From an uncultured Bacilli bacterium (GTDB lineage: Bacteria; Bacillota_I; Bacilli_A; RF39; UBA660), in contig CALVJF010000009.1 in assembly GCA_944331885.1 (NCBI GenBank), positions 1 through 19,205 on the forward strand: a stretch of DNA of 19,205 nucleotides, given 5' to 3'. Positions 1 to 7,486 of the stretch are shown here, one piece after another. Made by a program: the position numbers and the translations under genes. The notes under the pieces were generated by a model. The model was not told the DNA's origin and ran no database searches. It was given only the letters and a program-made list of their open reading frames with translations. Positions within the stretch are counted from its first letter, which is position 1; every line of letters starts with the position of its first letter.

Positions 1-852
1 ATTTAAATTTTCATTATATAATGCCGGAACTTCTTCGCCATCAATAAAAACAGTTGATGGTTCATAAGTTACAGGCACTTCCAACATCTCCGCTTGTCTT
101 ACAACCGTAAACTTACTATTACCAATAGCAACTTCAATTGGTTCCAATTCCTGTACAGTAACATTAAGCGTATATTTTTTCTCACTACCATTTTGAGCTG
201 TTACTATAATTTCAAACTTATTTAATCCTAAAGATACTTCCTTTTCTCCTGCACCACTAATACTTGCTTTACTATCTTCTTTAGTAGCATTAATCTTAAT
301 TTTTTCTGTTTCAGGTGGTAAAGTTACACTATATTCTAAAGTATTTTTATCAAATGCTGGATTTAACTCAAAACCTTCAATTTCTAAATTTTTTAAATAA
401 TTATTTTTACTATAAGAAGCTTGTAATTGTTGTTGAGTAATAACTTTAACACTTCTTGAACCATTTGTAACAGTCATTCTATTTTCATCCCAACCAACTA
501 CATCAGTTTGATTAACATAAAATTTTCCAGTACCACTTTTTTTAGCTTTAAAAGTATAGCTATATGATACACTTTTAGTACTTGCATTACTTGCATAACC
601 AGCATAATGCAAATCAACTGTACTAGATGATAAACTAAACAAACTGGTATCATAATACAATGAATATTCCCAAGATCCTAAAGCAGAAGCTGAAGATATT
701 GTTACGGTTACTTTTACCGTATTTCCAACTACCACTTGTGAAGCTGATGTACTAACACCAACTGTTGCACTTGCAGCATTTACGTTCAATGTTAACATTA
801 TAAATGCTATAAAACTAAACAATAATTTTCCCAAATATTTACTCTTTTTCAT
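1..852 (-). CDS. Cohesin and cadherin-like domain surface protein (C-terminus beyond window)
   Basis: Open for 284 codons from an ATG at 852 to the left edge, so only the N-terminal part is visible. Residues 1-26 form a signal peptide (MKKSKYLGK, hydrophobic core, cleavage near VNA-A). Residues about 28-138 read as a cohesin fold, with alternating beta strands and the typical GSWEYSLYYDTSLF and YTFKAKKSGTGKF segments. Residues about 150-234 are a cadherin-like beta-sandwich domain (YLKNLEIEGFELNPAFDKNT to KKYTLNVTV). A further domain begins near 236. The RBS is AAAGGG just before the ATG. The gene starts 11 bases after the stop of the dockerin-bearing autolysin, so the two are almost certainly co-transcribed. 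Cohesins bind dockerins, so I infer that this protein is a surface receptor for that enzyme. How it is anchored (membrane or wall) cannot be seen here. The domain calls are by pattern; cohesin is the less certain of the two. Confidence 0.82.
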   Translation of the reverse strand, partial: MKKSKYLGKLLFSFIAFIMLTLNVNAASATVGVSTSASQVVVGNTVKVTVTISSASALGSWEYSLYYDTSLFSLSSSTVDLHYAGYASNASTKSVSYSYTFKAKKSGTGKFYVNQTDVVGWDENRMTVTNGSRSVKVITQQQLQASYSKNNYLKNLEIEGFELNPAFDKNTLEYSVTLPPETEKIKINATKEDSKASISGAGEKEVSLGLNKFEIIVTAQNGSEKKYTLNVTVQELEPIEVAIGNSKFTVVRQAEMLEVPVTYEPSTVFIDGEEVPALYNENLN

Positions 853-863
853 ATAATCCCTTT

Positions 864-2867
864 CTACTGACTAATTTGTGAATATCCCAAAATATGTTTT
901 TGGACTTTTAATAAATCAACTATCGTCACTTTATTATCTTTATCAACGTCACTCGCTTCTAAATAAGCTCCATTCATACTTGTATAACCCAATATTTGTT
1001 TTTGAACTTTCAACAAATCAACTATTGAAATCTTACCATCACCATCATTATCACCATAAACTACCATCGTATATGTTTTTGATGAATTACCATTTACTAT
1101 AGTAACTGTATCACCCGTAACTAGTGAACCACTTGTTTTAACTTTTCCGTTTTTATCCTTAACAGTTGTTTGCGCAACATTAGAAACTTTATTAAATGTT
1201 GCTTGTAAACTACTAATACTAGTTCCAACATTAATACCACTTAAATAAGAACCATTACTCTTAACTGGTGCTTGCGCAACAACATCTTCTACACTTAAGC
1301 TAGCACCTTCAGTTTTAATAATATTAACTTTATACTCTTGAATCTTACCATTCTCCGCCGTTACTTTTAAAGTAACAGTTGTTGTATCACCGGTTAATTT
1401 TATTTCTCCCGCACCAGTAACTTTAGCTGAACTGTTAATAGGTGTTGCAACAACATTAGCAATAGTTGAGTTTTCACTAACAGCATAATTATAAGTATAA
1501 GTATCATGTTCAAAACCAATAACTGAACTTCCATTAACTTTTAAAGATTTTAAATGATTATTAGGATTTCCTGGATCAGGTAACTTACTTATTTCTCCCA
1601 TATTTTCATAAACTGGAATAGCAAATACAAAATTAGAATTTAATAAATTCATTTTTTTATAAGAACTATAACTACTTGCCGCCTCACTGGCAACAGCCAT
1701 AATATTTGTCATATACTGATGAGTATAAGCCGGACTACTTGCATCAGGATCAACATTAAATCTTTGTAAATAAGAAGTATATTGTCCTTCACCAATATAA
1801 CCAGATTCAAGAAAATCTGCTCCCCCCATTATTGATTTGCTAATAGTTGTCCAAGGTCTACCAAAACTTGTACTTGTCCCTGACGCACCACCATTTGCCC
1901 AAACAAGTCCTTTTAATACGGGATTAGAACCAGTAGTTGCTCCGATATTATACAAATTATATAAGCCTCTATAAGTTTTTCCATTATAAGTAAATTGTGC
2001 TCCACTTGTAGCTGCTCCAACCGACAAGCCAGTTTCTTGACGTACACGACTTGCTAAATAAATTGGATTGATATTATAAGTTCTTCCAGCATTAACAAAA
2101 TCATTAACATAATTATTTAAATATGATGAAGAACCAAAAACAGCCTTAATAGCATCTGTTGTTTGATAACTAGCATCATAACTTAATTTTTCAAACATAA
2201 ATATTTGTTTCTCATTTAAAAAGTTTCGTGGATCCATATAATAAGCGACTACTTCATTACTAGCAGCATACCAATTTGATCCTTCAAATACTTTAAAAGT
2301 ATCTGTTTCATAATTATAAGAACCAGCAGCAGTTGACTTATAACCAGGATTACTAGTTTGAATTAAACTCTTTCCTAGAACACTTTCAGCAATAACAGCA
2401 CTACTCCAAAGTAAACCTGTATCAATTGCTTCAAATTGCCAATTTGGATATTTTTCATGCAAAGCACTTAAACTAGCCCAGTAAGTATTTGGAAAACCTA
2501 ATTCCTGTAATTCCTTTTCATATTCAGTTTTTGGAATACCATCCGTATTTTCCTCTGGTTTTAATTCCACTTCCAAATATAAACTACATACATAGCCAAT
2601 CTTATTTGTAGCATAATATATTCTATACCAACCATCACTACAACCACCTTGATCATTAACTTTTACATTATCAACCAAATTTACTAAAGTACCAAGCGGT
2701 AATAGAGCCAATTGCTTATAACTAGTCCCAGCTCCACTTCTAACTCTTAAACCACTTTCAGCTATTGTCGTTCCTATATATTCATCTTTAGCACTAACAC
2801 GTATAACATTACTAAAAAGAGATAAAAATAAACTCAAACATAAAACAAAACTCACAAATTTTTTCAT
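864..2867 (-). CDS. Secreted endo-beta-N-acetylglucosaminidase (autolysin) with SH3, cadherin-like and dockerin domains
   Basis: A 667-residue secreted peptidoglycan hydrolase. Residues 1-26 are a signal peptide (cleavage near VSA-KD). Residues 33-100 are a bacterial SH3 domain (GLRVRSGAGTSYKQLALLP, then GWYRI and GYVCSLYL). Residues about 115-420 form a LytD/GH73-like glucosaminidase domain: YMDPRNFLNEKQIFMFEKLS, then SRVRQETGLS, where E278 is the likely catalytic acid, then GLYNLYNIGA. Residues 437-520 are a cadherin-like beta sandwich. Residues 605-667 are a dockerin with two calcium loops: D606/D608/D610/S614/D617 and D640/D642/D644/T648/D651. The enzyme should cut the glycan backbone during growth or separation. 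The start ATG has a strong RBS (GGAGGT) and a promoter upstream. The dockerin is unusual on an autolysin and pairs with the downstream cohesin gene. Family assignment is confident; precise bond specificity is inferred. Confidence 0.93.
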   Translation of the reverse strand: MKKFVSFVLCLSLFLSLFSNVIRVSAKDEYIGTTIAESGLRVRSGAGTSYKQLALLPLGTLVNLVDNVKVNDQGGCSDGWYRIYYATNKIGYVCSLYLEVELKPEENTDGIPKTEYEKELQELGFPNTYWASLSALHEKYPNWQFEAIDTGLLWSSAVIAESVLGKSLIQTSNPGYKSTAAGSYNYETDTFKVFEGSNWYAASNEVVAYYMDPRNFLNEKQIFMFEKLSYDASYQTTDAIKAVFGSSSYLNNYVNDFVNAGRTYNINPIYLASRVRQETGLSVGAATSGAQFTYNGKTYRGLYNLYNIGATTGSNPVLKGLVWANGGASGTSTSFGRPWTTISKSIMGGADFLESGYIGEGQYTSYLQRFNVDPDASSPAYTHQYMTNIMAVASEAASSYSSYKKMNLLNSNFVFAIPVYENMGEISKLPDPGNPNNHLKSLKVNGSSVIGFEHDTYTYNYAVSENSTIANVVATPINSSAKVTGAGEIKLTGDTTTVTLKVTAENGKIQEYKVNIIKTEGASLSVEDVVAQAPVKSNGSYLSGINVGTSISSLQATFNKVSNVAQTTVKDKNGKVKTSGSLVTGDTVTIVNGNSSKTYTMVVYGDNDGDGKISIVDLLKVQKQILGYTSMNGAYLEASDVDKDNKVTIVDLLKVQKHILGYSQISQ
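882..1055 (-). repeat. Duplicated dockerin calcium-binding segments
   Basis: Two in-frame copies at 984-1055 and 882-953 encode near-identical F-hand segments. Each contains IVDLLKVQK followed by Q or H and then ILGY. The copies are conserved in DNA as well as protein (for example the shared AAATCAACTAT). This is the internal symmetry typical of dockerins, and it would allow binding in two orientations. Confidence 0.85.
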
Positions 2868-2894
2868 CTTTTACCTCCACTTCTAGCATATATA

Positions 2895-2924
2895 ATTATA
2901 ACATACAAATACTACTATAAACAA
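2895..2924 (-). promoter_or_regulatory. Promoter for the autolysin-cohesin operon
   Basis: On the minus strand a TATAAT -10 box lies at 2895-2900, preceded by TGT (extended -10 form TGnTATAAT). A TTGTTT -35 box lies at 2919-2924 with an 18-base spacer. It stands about 28 bases upstream of the ATG at 2867, with GGAGGT as ribosome site in between. Confidence 0.55.
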
Positions 2925-2962
2925 TTAGTTGTCACTAAAAACCAGTATTAACGTAAAATTAA

Positions 2963-2991
2963 TTGTCTTAATTATAATAATATAATATAAT
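2963..2991 (+). promoter_or_regulatory. Promoter for the LCP-family gene
   Basis: TTGTCT at 2963-2968 and TATAAT at 2986-2991 are separated by 17 bases. The predicted start of transcription is near 2998, giving a short leader before the GTG start at 3017. The region is so AT-rich that alternative -10 hexamers exist (for example 2981-2986). Confidence 0.5.
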
Positions 2992-3016
2992 TAGTAAAGT
3001 AAAAAGAGGTGAAAAT

Positions 3017-4975
3017 GTGAATATATTTTTAAAAAAATTAAAAAAATGTCCAAAAAAATATTCATTAACATATATAATTACTTCTATGATTTATTTAATA
3101 AGTTTAGTACTTTTTATCTACTCATTAAGTAAATTAAGTGGTATTGAAACAATTATTCGTATAATTGCAATAATATTTTTTATAATTTGGTTTTTTATTT
3201 ATTTACTCACATCTCCATTAAGTCTATTCACTAAAAAAAATAAAACTTTTATTGCAATTACAATTATTTCCCTTTTATTTGTCCCTATCTTTATAGGAAG
3301 TAGTTACGTCATTAATACTTTTTACGCTGAATTAACTAATTTTACTAAAAGTCATTTAACTTATACTACTAATTTAGTAACTTTAAAAGATTATGAATTT
3401 ACAAGTTCTTCAAAAATAGGCATGATTTCCGATAATAACGACATTGAAGGAAATATCTTAGCTAAAAAACTTATTGAAAAAGAAAGCTTAACAAATGAAA
3501 TAGTAAATTATGATGATTATTACCTTATGCTAGCAGATCTTTATAATCAAAAAATAGATGCTATCTTCTTATCAGGAAATTATGTAGTTCTCTTCTCTTC
3601 AGAAAAAACATACGAAAATATTGCTAAAGAAACAAAAGTAATATACGAATACAGCGAAGAAATGGAAAATCAAGACTACAAAATAAAATCCGATAAAAAA
3701 TTAACTGAACCTTTTACCGTTTTATTAATGGGTGTTGACTCTGAAAAAGATGGTCTAAACGCTAACCAAGCCTTTAATGGCGATACATTAATGATGGTAA
3801 CATTTAACCCTAACACTTTAACAGCTACTATGTTCAGCATGCCAAGAGATATGTATGTTCCAATTGCCTGCCGCAATGGTGCTTTAGCTAAAGTAAATTC
3901 ATCGGCAGCATATGGAACAAGCTGTGTAATTGATACATTAGAAGATATTACTAATGTTCCCATCGATTATTACGTAAAAATGAATTTTAAAGGCGTAGTT
4001 GACTTAGTCGACGCGGTAGGAGGAATAACCGTTAATATAGAGGAACCTTACTTCCGTTATAATCATGGAATTGATTGTGGTGGTAAATTTTGTGAACAAA
4101 ATTCCAACCGTGAATATGGTAGCGAAACTATATATCTAGATCCGGGCATTCAAAAAATAAATGGTGAAGAAGCACTAGCATATGCTAGATGTCGTGCGCT
4201 ATACATCGAATCGGATCTTGCCCGCAACCGCCATCAACAAGAAATAGTAGAAGCAACAGCAAAAGAATTTAAAAATATCAGAAGTATTGATGACTTTAAA
4301 AAAATCCTTGATGCTATTAGTAAAAATATGGACACAAACATAACAACAGATCAAATGTTATCATTTTACGAAGTAGCTAAAGATATTATATTTAAAGACT
4401 CCGATAGTGATGAATTAATTTCTATAAAAAAGACTTATCTTCAATCATATAATTTACCAGTATATTTGCCAGGAAGTAATACAACAACAAGTGCCTTGGG
4501 ATACTATAAAGCTAGTCTCGATGCTATAACTAAAGCAATGCGTGTTAACCTCGAATTAGAAGAAGCCGAAATGCCCAAATCATTTAGCATATCTTATAAC
4601 GAAGAATATACTACTAATGTTATTGGCAAAGGTTTAGTTGATAACAGTAAAGTTCAAACTATGCCTAACATGGTAGGCAAAACTGTATCCGAAGCAACTA
4701 ATTGGGGAGCTAATAATAATATTGTTGTTTCATTCGAATATGTCGATTCTAATTCCGCATATTATAACCCCAATATACAACCAGGATTAATTTCCAATCA
4801 ATCAATTCATTCTAATACAATTTTAACTAACGTTTCTTCTGTAACTTTTTATATAAACAACGCTTCAACTAATAATGAAAATTCCTCATTAAATGAAGAA
4901 GATTTAACAGATGAAGAAACAGATAATAACGAAGAAATTCCTGAAATAGAAATACCAGGTGGACCAACACTATAA
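3017..4975 (+). CDS. LytR-CpsA-Psr (LCP) family cell-wall glycopolymer ligase with C-terminal PASTA-like domain
   Basis: A 652-residue membrane protein. It starts at GTG: the RBS AGAGGTG is 5 bases upstream, and the overlapping ATG at 3015 runs straight into TGA. There are three membrane segments at about 15-38, 43-66 and 78-102. Residues 120-215 form an extracellular accessory region of the kind seen before some LCP domains (KIGMISDNNDIEG, KIDAIFLSGNYVVLF). The LCP domain spans about 232-420, with LLMGVDSEKDG (D241), GDTLMM (D256), SMPRDMY (R277, D278) and ARNRHQQ (R403, R405), the acidic and arginine residues that hold the polyprenyl pyrophosphate substrate. Residues 548-614 look like a PASTA repeat (MPNMVGKTVSEA), followed by an acidic Glu/Asp-rich tail. 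LCP enzymes attach teichoic acids or capsule to peptidoglycan. The PASTA call is less certain than LCP. Confidence 0.93.
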   Translation: MNIFLKKLKKCPKKYSLTYIITSMIYLISLVLFIYSLSKLSGIETIIRIIAIIFFIIWFFIYLLTSPLSLFTKKNKTFIAITIISLLFVPIFIGSSYVINTFYAELTNFTKSHLTYTTNLVTLKDYEFTSSSKIGMISDNNDIEGNILAKKLIEKESLTNEIVNYDDYYLMLADLYNQKIDAIFLSGNYVVLFSSEKTYENIAKETKVIYEYSEEMENQDYKIKSDKKLTEPFTVLLMGVDSEKDGLNANQAFNGDTLMMVTFNPNTLTATMFSMPRDMYVPIACRNGALAKVNSSAAYGTSCVIDTLEDITNVPIDYYVKMNFKGVVDLVDAVGGITVNIEEPYFRYNHGIDCGGKFCEQNSNREYGSETIYLDPGIQKINGEEALAYARCRALYIESDLARNRHQQEIVEATAKEFKNIRSIDDFKKILDAISKNMDTNITTDQMLSFYEVAKDIIFKDSDSDELISIKKTYLQSYNLPVYLPGSNTTTSALGYYKASLDAITKAMRVNLELEEAEMPKSFSISYNEEYTTNVIGKGLVDNSKVQTMPNMVGKTVSEATNWGANNNIVVSFEYVDSNSAYYNPNIQPGLISNQSIHSNTILTNVSSVTFYINNASTNNENSSLNEEDLTDEETDNNEEIPEIEIPGGPTL

Positions 4976-5003
4976 AAGCAAGAATTATAAAATTCTTGCT
5001 TTT
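4974..5003. terminator. Bidirectional intrinsic terminator between LCP and PHP genes
   Basis: A perfect 13-base stem (4974-4986 with 4991-5003) carries a 4-base ATAA loop and is flanked by T tracts on both strands. It overlaps the stop codon of the LCP gene (4973-4975) and touches the stop codon of the opposing PHP gene (5003-5005), so it serves both convergent transcripts. Confidence 0.88.
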
Positions 5004-5860
5004 TAATACCTACTTTTTACTTTTAAAAGTAAAGATAAATTTTCATCAATATCAACATTTCCATTTCTACCTGATCCTAACTCTATATCAGGTTTCACTT
5101 TATATCCATGAAAATCAGTTCCACCTGTTTCTAAAAGATTAAAATATAACGCTAATTCATGATAATATTCCCTTTCCAAATTGGGATTATTAGAGTGAAA
5201 TACCTCAATAGCACCTAAACCAACGCTTTTTAAATAACTAACTTCCTTAAACAGTTCTTCTCTAGTTAATAATAAAGATCCAGGATGAGCTAAAGAAGCA
5301 ACTCCTCCTGATGCTGTAATTAATTCAATTGCTTCTTCCTTAGTTAATCCCTTCTTCACCTTTCTTACCTTTTCATAAACCGACCTTAGATATTTGTCAA
5401 AAGCTTCATCAACACTACTACATATCCCCATTTTAATCATCAACAATGCAAGTTGTGGACGACCAACATTATTTTTAGCTTCCACTAATTTTTGTATTTC
5501 CTCATCCGGAAATACAATCCCAAAATCTTGCTTTAATAATTCTATGTATAAAAGAAGATTATGAATAGAAGCATTATGTATTTCTTCTAAACACTTATTA
5601 AGCCTTAAATCATCTAAATTAATATTATAACCTAAAATATGCATTCTACCTTTAGGAACCTTAACTGTAAGTTCAACACCGCTATAAACATGAATCCCCA
5701 ACTTATTTAATTTCATTAATTCCTTAGACCCTAATATAGTATCATGATCTGTTAAAGCAATCGTTTGTAATTTTTTTCTTTTTGCCATCATAACAATTTC
5801 CTCAGGTGTATTACAACCATCAGAATATAAACTGTGAATATGTAAATCAACTTTTCCCAT
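5003..5860 (-). CDS. PHP-domain metal-dependent phosphoesterase
   Basis: A 285-residue cytosolic protein of the PHP (polymerase and histidinol phosphatase) family, TrpH/YciV-like. The metal-site motifs are complete: DLHIHSLYSDG (H7, H9, D14), ALTDHDT (D38, H39), GVEL (E63), MHILGY (H74), SLAHPG (H192), FHS (H222) and GGTDFHG (D249, H251). Relatives hydrolyse nucleoside 3',5'-bisphosphates or trim short RNA 5' ends; which substrate applies here cannot be read from the sequence. The ATG at 5860 has a GGAAGTGG ribosome site. It is divergent from a LysR regulator 87 bases away. A second PHP protein with a variant metal site lies at 11083-11931. Confidence 0.9.
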   Translation of the reverse strand: MGKVDLHIHSLYSDGCNTPEEIVMMAKRKKLQTIALTDHDTILGSKELMKLNKLGIHVYSGVELTVKVPKGRMHILGYNINLDDLRLNKCLEEIHNASIHNLLLYIELLKQDFGIVFPDEEIQKLVEAKNNVGRPQLALLMIKMGICSSVDEAFDKYLRSVYEKVRKVKKGLTKEEAIELITASGGVASLAHPGSLLLTREELFKEVSYLKSVGLGAIEVFHSNNPNLEREYYHELALYFNLLETGGTDFHGYKVKPDIELGSGRNGNVDIDENLSLLLKVKSRY

Positions 5861-5880
5861 TAAACCACTTCCATATTTGC

Positions 5881-5886
5881 ATTATA
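5881..5886 (-). promoter_or_regulatory. -10 box for the PHP gene
   Basis: TATAAT on the minus strand, 21 bases upstream of the ATG at 5860. No good -35 box is seen at the proper distance (best TTTAAT near 5904), so a weak or activator-dependent promoter is possible. Confidence 0.35.
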
Positions 5887-5900
5887 CTCTTATATATATT

Positions 5901-5924
5901 ATAATTAAAATACATATTAGTTAT
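5901..5924. promoter_or_regulatory. Imperfect dyad between PHP and LysR genes, possible LysR operator
   Basis: An inverted repeat with 12-base half-sites (ATAATTAAAATA and CATATTAGTTAT) matches at 9 of 12 positions. It is centred between the divergent genes and covers the -35 region of the PHP gene. LysR regulators commonly bind such sites in divergent promoters. AT-richness makes chance resemblance quite possible. Confidence 0.3.
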
Positions 5925-5947
5925 ATTATCTATAACGGGAGGTTATA

Positions 5948-6835
5948 ATGAATATTAATTATGAACTATATCGTATTTTTTACGTTGTTGCCACTCAACA
6001 AAGCATTACCAAAGCTAGCAAAGAACTAAACATTAGTCAACCAGCAATAAGCAAGCAAATAAAAGCCTTAGAAAATCAACTTGGAGGCGAATTATTTATT
6101 CGTACCAAAAAAGGTGTTAAATTAAATGAAAATGGTCAAGAAATATATAATTATGTTAAACAAGCTATCAATTGTTTTAATAATGCCGAATTACAATTTT
6201 CAAATTTAAAAAAATTAGAAACTGGTAACATTCGAATTGGCATTAGCACAACATTAACAAGAATTTTTCTATTGAAATATCTAAAAGAATTTCACCAATT
6301 ATATCCTAACATTTCCATTCAAATATTTACTGATCCTAGCAAAGTAATGCGTAAAATGTTAAAAGAAGGTTCCTTAGATATTTTAATTGCTAAAGAAAAC
6401 GATGATGATAATAACTATTTTAACGTTACGAGAATTGGTACTCTTCACAATTGCTTTATTGCTTCTGATAATTTTCAAGAATTAAAAAACAAGATTATAC
6501 CTCTTGCCGAACTTGACAAATATCCAATATTACTTCAAAAATCTCCTTCAACATCTAGAATACAATTTGATCAATTTTGCCAAGAACATAACATCAGTAT
6601 CTCTACAAAATTAGAAATAGCAAGTTCTACCCTTTTAGAAGACTTTGTTGAAATTGGTTTAGGAATTGGTCTAGCTACCAAAGAATATGTTCAATCCAAA
6701 ATAAAAGAAGGAGTTATTTTTGAAATTAAAACAACTCCCGAAATTCCGGTTAATTATTATGCTATATTAACTTTAAAAGATTCCTATCATAGTTTTGGAA
6801 CAAATAAATTAATAGAATTGATTCTTAAACAATAA
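5948..6835 (+). CDS. LysR-family transcriptional regulator
   Basis: A 295-residue regulator of standard LysR length. Residues 1-62 form the winged helix-turn-helix, with the recognition region SITKASKELNISQPAISKQI at 19-38. A linker helix follows to about 90. Residues 91-290 form the effector-binding fold (GNIRIGISTTL, LDILIAKEND, VEIGLGIGLATKEYV). The RBS GGGAGG is 5 bases upstream of the ATG. It is divergent from the PHP phosphoesterase gene, the usual arrangement for a LysR protein that controls its neighbour and itself. The ligand is unknown. It shares a bidirectional terminator with the gene on its right. Confidence 0.95.
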   Translation: MNINYELYRIFYVVATQQSITKASKELNISQPAISKQIKALENQLGGELFIRTKKGVKLNENGQEIYNYVKQAINCFNNAELQFSNLKKLETGNIRIGISTTLTRIFLLKYLKEFHQLYPNISIQIFTDPSKVMRKMLKEGSLDILIAKENDDDNNYFNVTRIGTLHNCFIASDNFQELKNKIIPLAELDKYPILLQKSPSTSRIQFDQFCQEHNISISTKLEIASSTLLEDFVEIGLGIGLATKEYVQSKIKEGVIFEIKTTPEIPVNYYAILTLKDSYHSFGTNKLIELILKQ

Positions 6836-6862
6836 AAAGAGTCTTAAAGACTCTTTTTATTG
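6830..6862. terminator. Bidirectional intrinsic terminator overlapping both stop codons
   Basis: A 16-base inverted repeat (6830-6845 with 6847-6862; realistic stem 14 bp, loop about 5) includes A and T tracts in its outer stem on both sides. It contains the LysR stop codon (6833-6835) and the stop codon of the opposing gene (6857-6859). Confidence 0.88.
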
Positions 6863-7486
6863 TTGCTCTTCTTGTCCAAATTCTACTACTTCTATTTTAT
6901 TGCCATTATCAACTAAAGTTACTATTCCTTCTTGATCATAGCCTAAATCTTTTTCATATGACCATTTTAATGTTACAACATAAGATGGTACTTCTTCTTC
7001 CCCTAATTTATAAGTAGCAGTTTTATAATCAACTACTTCGATATTACTTACTACAGGCAATTCTTGCTTTCTATCACCATATGAATTATCTTTAACTAAT
7101 TCATAGAATGTCTCAACAACTTTTTTCTTATACATATATAATTTATCAGCATGATAATATTGATCTCCACCTACATCATACTTATTAACCTTTGTATCTA
7201 TTGTATATAAATCTACAACAAAAAGTTCAGCAACAACTTTGGCATAAGCCTCTTTATCAATTTCATCAGCCTTTAAAATAGTTTTTAACTGTTCAAATAA
7301 CTCTTTATAATATTTACTATCTAAACTATTGATTGAATAACCATAGTCCTTAATTTCGTCAACGACATTTACTTCTATTTTCTCTTTAACATCTTTTTTT
7401 ATTAAAAAAGTATAAATAGCCAAACCAGTAAATATAATTATTAAAAATGCAATAAATGTCAATATATTTTTATAATTTTTACTCAT
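6857..7486 (-). CDS. Membrane-anchored protein of unknown function, coupled to the LtaS-family gene
   Basis: A 209-residue protein that I do not recognise. Residues 8-28 form one membrane helix (ILTFIAFLIIIFTGLAIYTF). The remainder is a charged, probably extracellular domain: helical at about 50-135, then beta-rich from about 145 (NIEVVDYKTATYKL, PSYVVTLKWSYE, GIVTLVDNGNKIEVVEF), which resembles the layout of small NTF2-like or lipoprotein-type domains. It ends in a Glu/Gln tail. Its ATG overlaps the last 8 bases of the LtaS-family gene (ATGAGTAA), and its ribosome site lies inside that gene, so translation is probably coupled. This suggests an accessory role on the outer membrane face beside that enzyme. 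The function is an inference from context only. Confidence 0.88.
   Translation of the reverse strand: MSKNYKNILTFIAFLIIIFTGLAIYTFLIKKDVKEKIEVNVVDEIKDYGYSINSLDSKYYKELFEQLKTILKADEIDKEAYAKVVAELFVVDLYTIDTKVNKYDVGGDQYYHADKLYMYKKKVVETFYELVKDNSYGDRKQELPVVSNIEVVDYKTATYKLGEEEVPSYVVTLKWSYEKDLGYDQEGIVTLVDNGNKIEVVEFGQEEQQ

Noticed and set aside
878..1102. Plus-strand open frame of 74 codons
   Set aside because: It lies antisense inside the dockerin region of the autolysin gene, has no ribosome site, and its His/Tyr-rich product reflects the complement of the Asp-rich calcium loops.
3676..3963. Minus-strand open frame of 95 codons
   Set aside because: It lies opposite the core LCP motifs of a well-supported gene and has no ribosome site or known motif.
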